This document shows, one piece after another, positions 4,913 through 8,268 of a stretch of 8,268 nucleotides of DNA. The notes under the pieces are model-generated. The model did not search any database, was not told the origin of the DNA, and worked only from the letters and a program-made list of their open reading frames with translations. Position 1 is the stretch's first letter. Every line of letters starts with the position of its first letter. The stretch is from Actinomycetota bacterium (GTDB taxonomy: Bacteria > Actinomycetota > Actinomycetes > Streptosporangiales > Streptosporangiaceae): contig PMST01000588.1 of assembly GCA_003168295.1 (NCBI GenBank), positions 7,285 through 15,552 on the forward strand, in the 5' to 3' direction. The translations under genes were made by a program, and so were the position numbers.

Positions 4913-6365
4913 GAACAACAGCCGTCGTTATGCCGTCGCAGCCCTCGTCACGGCCGGGCTGCTGTGGGGTACCACCGTGCCGCTGTCCAAGCTGGCCCTG
5001 CAGTGGCTGGCACCGGGCTGGCTCACGGTCATTCGTTTCGGGCTGGCCGCCGCGGTCCTGCTGGCCGCGGGCCGCCCGGGGCTGCGGGCCGCGTTCACGC
5101 CCAAGATCCTGGTCTCGGGCGCGCTCGGGTACGGCGGGTCGGTCATCGTTCAGAACGCCGGCATCGCCCGGACCAGCGTGACCCACGCGGCGCTGCTGAT
5201 CGGGGCCGTGCCGGTGCTGGTCGCGATCATCGCCGCGCTGTGGCACCACAGCGTGGCCCGCCCGGTGGCCTGGGTCGGCTTCGTGGTGTCGCTCGGCGGC
5301 GTCGGCCTGATCACCGGCGGCAGCGGGGGCGGCGCGACGCTGGCCGGCGACGGGCTGGTGCTGATCTCCCTGCTCATCGGGGCTACGTTCACCGTCGCGC
5401 AGGTCCGGCTGCTGCCCGGCCGCGACCCGGTCGCGGTCACCGCCGTGCAGTTCCTGGCGGCCGCGGTGGCCGCCCTGGCCTTCACCCTGGTCACGGAGGG
5501 CGCACCGGCCGTCCCGGCCGGCCCCGGCCCGGTCCTGGCCGTCGGCGCGCTGGCGGCGTTCGGCACGCTGGTGCCGTTCACGCTGTTCGCCTTCGGGCAG
5601 AGCCGGGTGTCGGCCGAGGTCGCCGGGGCGTTCCTCAACCTCGAGCCGCTGGTCGGCGCCATCGCCGGCGTCGCCATCTTCGGCAACCCGCTCGGCCCCG
5701 TGCAGGTCGGCGGGGGCGCGGCCATCGTTGCGGGCATCGGCCTGAGCAGCCTTCCGCTGCTGGCGGGCGGGCGCAGGCCCCGGGCGCTGGACAGCGGCGA
5801 CGAAAACCACGGTGGTGACGGCGGGCCCGGACCTTACACTCGGAACCATGCCACATCAGTTCCGTCAGGTAGATGTCTTCACCGAGACCCCGTACTTCGG
5901 GAACCCCGTCGCGGTCGTGCTGGGCGCCGACGGCCTGAACGATGCACAGATGCAACTGCTCGCGCGCTGGACCAACCTGTCGGAGACGACGTTCGTGCTG
6001 GCCCCGCGGGCACGCGGGGCGGACTACTGGGTCCGGATCTTCACGCCCGCCCGGGAACTGCCGTTCGCCGGGCATCCCACCCTGGGCACCTGCCACGCCT
6101 GGCTGGAAGCAGGCGGCCGCCCGGCCCAGGACGGCCAGGCGGTGCAGGAATGCGGCGCCGGCTTGGTCACGGTCCGGCAGACCGAGGCGGGCCTGGCGTT
6201 CGCGGCCCCGCCGCTGGTACGCGGCGGCCCGGTCGAGGACGCGGTCACCGAGCGCGTGGCGCGGTCCCTGAACATCGCGCGGGCCGACATCGTCGACATC
6301 CAGTGGGCCGACAACGGCCCCGGCTGGGTGGCCGTCTTGCTGGCCAGCGCGGAGGCGGTCCTTAA
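4911..6365 (+). CDS. EamA/DMT-type exporter; frame lacks its expected stop
   Basis: Membrane transporter of the drug/metabolite (EamA, RhaT-like) superfamily, whose members export amino acids, metabolites or drugs. About ten hydrophobic segments lie between residues 7 and 285, arranged as two five-helix repeats. The first begins at ALVTAGLLWGTTVPLSKLAL (11-30). The second begins near ISLLIGATFTVAQVRLL (152-168), with the conserved AEVAGAFLNLEPLVGAIAG stretch at 235-253. A GGTGAG site (4896-4901) lies nine bases before the ATG. Family members have about 290-310 residues, but this frame continues to a TAA at 6365 (484 residues). The part after about residue 290 is Arg/Gly/Pro-rich and overlaps phzF out of frame. 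I take the true product to end near 5818: one extra A in the AAAA run at 5803-5806 would give a 302-residue protein ending in EKPRW. The gene is divergent from the Lrp-family gene. The substrate is unknown. Confidence 0.85.
   Translation: MNNSRRYAVAALVTAGLLWGTTVPLSKLALQWLAPGWLTVIRFGLAAAVLLAAGRPGLRAAFTPKILVSGALGYGGSVIVQNAGIARTSVTHAALLIGAVPVLVAIIAALWHHSVARPVAWVGFVVSLGGVGLITGGSGGGATLAGDGLVLISLLIGATFTVAQVRLLPGRDPVAVTAVQFLAAAVAALAFTLVTEGAPAVPAGPGPVLAVGALAAFGTLVPFTLFAFGQSRVSAEVAGAFLNLEPLVGAIAGVAIFGNPLGPVQVGGGAAIVAGIGLSSLPLLAGGRRPRALDSGDENHGGDGGPGPYTRNHATSVPSGRCLHRDPVLREPRRGRAGRRRPERCTDATARALDQPVGDDVRAGPAGTRGGLLGPDLHARPGTAVRRASHPGHLPRLAGSRRPPGPGRPGGAGMRRRLGHGPADRGGPGVRGPAAGTRRPGRGRGHRARGAVPEHRAGRHRRHPVGRQRPRLGGRLAGQRGGGP
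5835..5840 (+). promoter_or_regulatory. Putative leaderless promoter of the PhzF-family gene
   Basis: TACACT fits the TAnnnT -10 pattern and ends seven bases before the ATG at 5848, so transcription should begin at or next to the start codon. No ribosome binding site precedes that ATG and no convincing -35 is visible. The gene could also be read from the exporter transcript. Confidence 0.4.
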
Positions 6366-6681
6366 GGTCCAGCCGGGCGCCATCGACATGGAGATCGGCG
6401 TCGTCGGGCCCTACCCGGACGGCTCGCCGGAGGCGATCGAGGTCCGCGCATTCAGCCCGCAGCTCGGCGCGCCGGGCGAGGACCCGGTTACCGGCAGCCT
6501 GAACGCCTCGCTGGGGCAGTGGCTGCTCACCACCGGGCGGCTCACCGCCCCCTACGTGGCCAGCCAGGGCACCGCGCTAGGCCGGCGGGGCCGGGTCCGC
6601 ATCTCCCGTGATGACGACGGGCAGGTCTGGGTCGGCGGCGGCACGGTCACCTGCGTCAGCGGCACCGTCGAGCTCGGCTAA
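5848..6681 (+). CDS. PhzF-family phenazine biosynthesis-like isomerase/epimerase
   Basis: Cytoplasmic enzyme of the PhzF/diaminopimelate-epimerase-like fold, 277 residues, the normal length. Both halves are intact. NLSETTFV (43-50) carries the catalytic Glu (E46), PFAGHPTLG (72-80) the conserved His (H76), and GEDPVTGS (210-217) the conserved Asp (D212). VDVFTETPYFGNPVAVV (8-24) is the typical family N-terminus. PhzF itself isomerises dihydro-hydroxyanthranilate in phenazine synthesis, but most family members lie outside phenazine clusters and have unknown substrates. No other phenazine gene is visible here, so no gene symbol is assigned. The ATG at 5848 is preferred over GTGs at 5812 and 5815 because the family start MPHQFRQVDVFTE begins there. 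It follows the exporter on the same strand, with about 30 bases between if the exporter ends at 5818. Its TAA overlaps the stop of the convergent gene. Confidence 0.9.
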   Translation: MPHQFRQVDVFTETPYFGNPVAVVLGADGLNDAQMQLLARWTNLSETTFVLAPRARGADYWVRIFTPARELPFAGHPTLGTCHAWLEAGGRPAQDGQAVQECGAGLVTVRQTEAGLAFAAPPLVRGGPVEDAVTERVARSLNIARADIVDIQWADNGPGWVAVLLASAEAVLKVQPGAIDMEIGVVGPYPDGSPEAIEVRAFSPQLGAPGEDPVTGSLNASLGQWLLTTGRLTAPYVASQGTALGRRGRVRISRDDDGQVWVGGGTVTCVSGTVELG

Positions 6682-7514
6682 GGGTTCGGTGTGTCCGGGA
6701 GCCGCGAGCCGGGGGGACGGACGACGGGTCCCTGCGGCCAGGCCCAATCCTGGCCGGCCAGCACACGGGGCAGAGACTCCCGTGGCAGGCCGGCCTCGTG
6801 CCAGAGCGGGCCTAGACGGTCGTGGCCGTCGGCACGGGGCTGATGCCGGCGGATGGCATCGCCCAGCGCGGCCCGCGCGGCGTCGGCGCGTACCGTTGCC
6901 GCCCGGTAGCGCAGGACACCGGCGAAAAGCCCCGGCGTGCCGATGGTCGCGCTGCGGTCGAGGCGGTTCGCGGCCCGTTCCGCCAGGGCAGCGAATTCTT
7001 CGAGCGCTTCGGCCAGGTCCCCGAACGGGCCAAGCGTGTGCGTGCCCCCGTCGTTGGCTGTGTCGTCGAAGCAGGCCAGCCAGATTCCGCTGTCCTCGAC
7101 GATCAGCACCGCGGCCTCGTAAAGGATGCCGCTGCGGGTGCTCGGACTGAGCAGGAAGATGGTGGCGATTCGCTCATCCCACGGGGTGTGCAGCAGATTG
7201 GTGGCCAGCCAGGCGTCCACGAAGGCACGGCCCGCCGGCTCGCTGGGCATCCCATAGGCCTGGCTCCGGTCACTGGGGTCGGCGCCCGTGATCCACGCGC
7301 TGTACCGGCCTTGGTAGTGGGCCAGGTAGCAGGCCGATACCCCCCATTGCCGGGAATGCACGGCATGCTCACGGGGGTCGATGGCGGGCGGCCGGGCCAG
7401 CGGGGCCGGGCGGTCCGGCCCGGCCTGCACGGCCCGCCGGGCGGTGCTGTACGGCTCGCCGGTGGCGGTCATCCGGGCGCGGGCGGCCTTCTTGGCCGAA
7501 CGATCGGAGGTCAT
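6678..7514 (-). CDS. Uncharacterised protein, 278 residues
   Basis: I do not recognise the function. The N-terminus (AKKAARARMTATGEPYSTAR, about residues 7-26) is a basic ATGxxYxxARR segment. From memory it recurs at the start of various uncharacterised actinobacterial proteins. A Pro-rich linker (about 31-45) follows, then an alpha/beta-looking core (about 55-150) with hydrophobic strands IATIFLLSP (116-124) and AAVLIVEDSGIWLACFD (134-150). A long Ala/Glu-rich helix (166-186) comes next. The C-terminal region (about 208-256) includes HEAGLPRESLPRVLAG (239-254), which could be a helix-turn-helix, though I could not confirm this. There is no signal peptide or membrane segment. The ATG at 7514 is chosen; an in-frame GTG at 7535 would add seven residues. 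No strong ribosome binding site is seen. It runs convergently into phzF, with stop codons overlapping in the four bases 6678-6681. The coding frame is supported by even hydrophobic patterning, unlike the Arg/Gly-rich opposite strand. Confidence 0.72.
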   Translation of the reverse strand: MTSDRSAKKAARARMTATGEPYSTARRAVQAGPDRPAPLARPPAIDPREHAVHSRQWGVSACYLAHYQGRYSAWITGADPSDRSQAYGMPSEPAGRAFVDAWLATNLLHTPWDERIATIFLLSPSTRSGILYEAAVLIVEDSGIWLACFDDTANDGGTHTLGPFGDLAEALEEFAALAERAANRLDRSATIGTPGLFAGVLRYRAATVRADAARAALGDAIRRHQPRADGHDRLGPLWHEAGLPRESLPRVLAGQDWAWPQGPVVRPPGSRLPDTPNP

Positions 7515-7653
7515 GGCGTCATCCGTCCACGGCACCGGAAACCCACGCTTCCCGGGCCGGTTAGATCGTCATGACCGCGGGTGAGAACGACGCGAGTCGG
7601 TGACCCTTGTCCTCTTAACGTCGCTGTCGGCGCGGGCGGCGGCGGCTCGGAGG

Positions 7654-7719
7654 CGGGCAGGCGCTACTGCCTCTGCCCGTAGCATAACCGCGCGTCGCCG
7701 CCTTCCGCATCTGCGGCGA
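7654..7719 (-). terminator. Two tandem hairpins downstream of the hydrolase gene
   Basis: The gap 7515-7738 holds no gene that I can support. It contains two 7-bp perfect inverted repeats: TCGCCGC (7695-7701) with GCGGCGA (7713-7719), loop 11 bases, and CGGGCAG (7654-7660) with CTGCCCG (7673-7679), loop 12 bases. They come 20 and 60 bases after the hydrolase stop on the minus strand. Neither has a T tract. Tandem U-poor hairpins have been proposed as terminators in high-GC actinobacteria, but short repeats also arise by chance here. Confidence 0.35.
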
Positions 7720-7738
7720 GGGCCGGAATGCGGCGGCG

Positions 7739-8268
7739 TTACGACTGCGGTTGCCTTTGGCGGACGGGGAGATGGCGGGCCAGGAATTCCTCGGTGCGCC
7801 GCCAGGCGCGGGCCGCGGGCTCGGGATGATGGAACATGGGCGCCTTCCTGTTATGAAAGGCGTGCCCGGCGTCTTCCTCGACGTGGACTTCCGCGTTGTG
7901 AGTGTGTCGCGCGGCTTCTTCCACCCGCGCCACTTGATCACGCGGGATGTACGGGTCGCTCCCGCCGAAGTGGAACTCGATCGGAGCACTGATCTGCGCC
8001 AGCACGTCGGTGTGGCCGGGCACCTCCGAACCGTAGAACGAGACCACCGCATCGAGCTGGGTCCGGGTGGCGAGGAAGTAGGCGATCGAACCCCCGAGGC
8101 AGAACCCGATGACTCCGAGCCCGCCGCGGACCTCGGGCAGCGCCGCGAGGTGCTCAAGCGCGGCGGCGGCGTCGTCTACGCCCTGGCCGAGGTCGAATCG
8201 CGACCCCAGGTCTAGCGACTCAGCCACGCCTTTCTCGTCGTGGACGGCCTGGTGTCCCGGCTTGAGCC
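7739..8268 (-). CDS. Dienelactone hydrolase-family protein, 5' end cut by window edge
   Basis: Alpha/beta-hydrolase of the dienelactone hydrolase (carboxymethylenebutenolidase) family, which opens lactone or ester bonds through a Cys-Asp-His triad. The frame is open to the right edge and reads LKPGHQAVHDEKGVAESLDL at its visible start, so the true N-terminus (roughly 60-80 residues) lies outside. A GTG at 8227 is internal to the conserved part and is not the start. All triad residues are present: Cys in GVIGFCLGG (codon 8099-8101), Asp in GGSDPYIP, and His in DAGHAFHN. APMFHHPEPAARAWRRTEEFL near the C-terminus is typical of the family. It ends at a TAA (7739-7741), followed by two hairpins. 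Whether the substrate is a true dienelactone in aromatic degradation cannot be told; many actinobacterial homologues act on unknown esters. Confidence 0.9.
   Translation of the reverse strand, partial: LKPGHQAVHDEKGVAESLDLGSRFDLGQGVDDAAAALEHLAALPEVRGGLGVIGFCLGGSIAYFLATRTQLDAVVSFYGSEVPGHTDVLAQISAPIEFHFGGSDPYIPRDQVARVEEAARHTHNAEVHVEEDAGHAFHNRKAPMFHHPEPAARAWRRTEEFLARHLPVRQRQPQS

Noticed and set aside
4841..4918. N-terminal extension of the Lrp-family protein from starts up to 4918.
   Set aside because: It would place coding sequence over a TATAAT and the inverted repeat and run into the exporter gene. The family N-terminus fits the ATG at 4840.
4860..5849. Long minus-strand open frame opposite the exporter gene.
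   Set aside because: It is Arg/Gln/Asp-rich translation of the complementary strand of a well-supported membrane protein; a GC-bias shadow.
5848..6681. Phenazine biosynthesis cluster suggested by the PhzF-family enzyme.
   Set aside because: No other phenazine gene is in the window, and most PhzF-fold proteins are unrelated to phenazines.
6822..7574. Plus-strand open frame opposite the uncharacterised protein.
   Set aside because: The minus frame has better hydrophobic patterning and a plausible start; the plus frame is Gly/Arg/Pro-rich and has no visible ribosome binding site.
1..8268. Signs of mobile elements, CRISPR arrays or tRNA/rRNA genes.
   Set aside because: I saw no transposase or integrase motif, no regularly spaced repeats, and no tRNA- or rRNA-like sequence on either strand.

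Overview
The window is very GC-rich, and its off-frames stay open for long stretches because stop codons are rare. GTG starts are common, and several genes look leaderless or are coupled through ATGA/GTGA overlaps. This, together with a coenzyme F420-type reductase fold and a YtrA-type GntR/ABC operon, points to the chromosome of a high-GC actinomycete. I cannot name the genus. I see no rRNA, tRNA, CRISPR array, insertion sequence, phage gene or plasmid gene. It reads as ordinary accessory chromosome made of small transcription units.

Layout. (1) Positions 1-664, minus strand: 5' part of a ribokinase gene cut by the left edge, with a leaderless-type promoter. (2) 734-1824, minus: a two-gene unit, an F420/NADP reductase-like Rossmann protein followed by a GNAT acetyltransferase. 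(3) 1930-4246, minus: a tightly coupled three-gene operon, YtrA-type GntR repressor, ABC ATPase and ABC-2-like permease, behind a promoter with operator-like inverted repeats. (4) 4316-4840, minus: an Lrp/AsnC regulator, divergent from (5) 4911-6681, plus: an EamA/DMT-type exporter and a PhzF-family isomerase. The divergent spacer is unusually AT-rich and carries a perfect 11-bp inverted repeat. (6) 6678-7514, minus: an uncharacterised 278-residue protein whose stop codon overlaps the phzF stop. (7) 7739-8268, minus: 3' part of a dienelactone hydrolase-family gene cut by the right edge, followed by two tandem hairpins.

How the genes may work together. The YtrA-like repressor probably controls its own operon and responds to membrane or cell-wall stress, as in characterised YtrA systems. 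The Lrp regulator probably controls the divergent exporter and perhaps the PhzF enzyme, in an amino-acid-related export or detoxification module. The reductase/acetyltransferase pair and the ribokinase look like independent metabolic units.

The most notable anomaly is that the exporter reading frame has no stop where the exporter domain ends. It runs about 190 residues further, out of frame, through most of phzF. A four-A run at 5803-5806 is the likely place of a one-base deletion or sequencing error: one extra A would end the exporter at 302 residues. I found no convincing wholly new system. The best leads are the two operator/promoter regions, the exporter 3' end and the uncharacterised protein.
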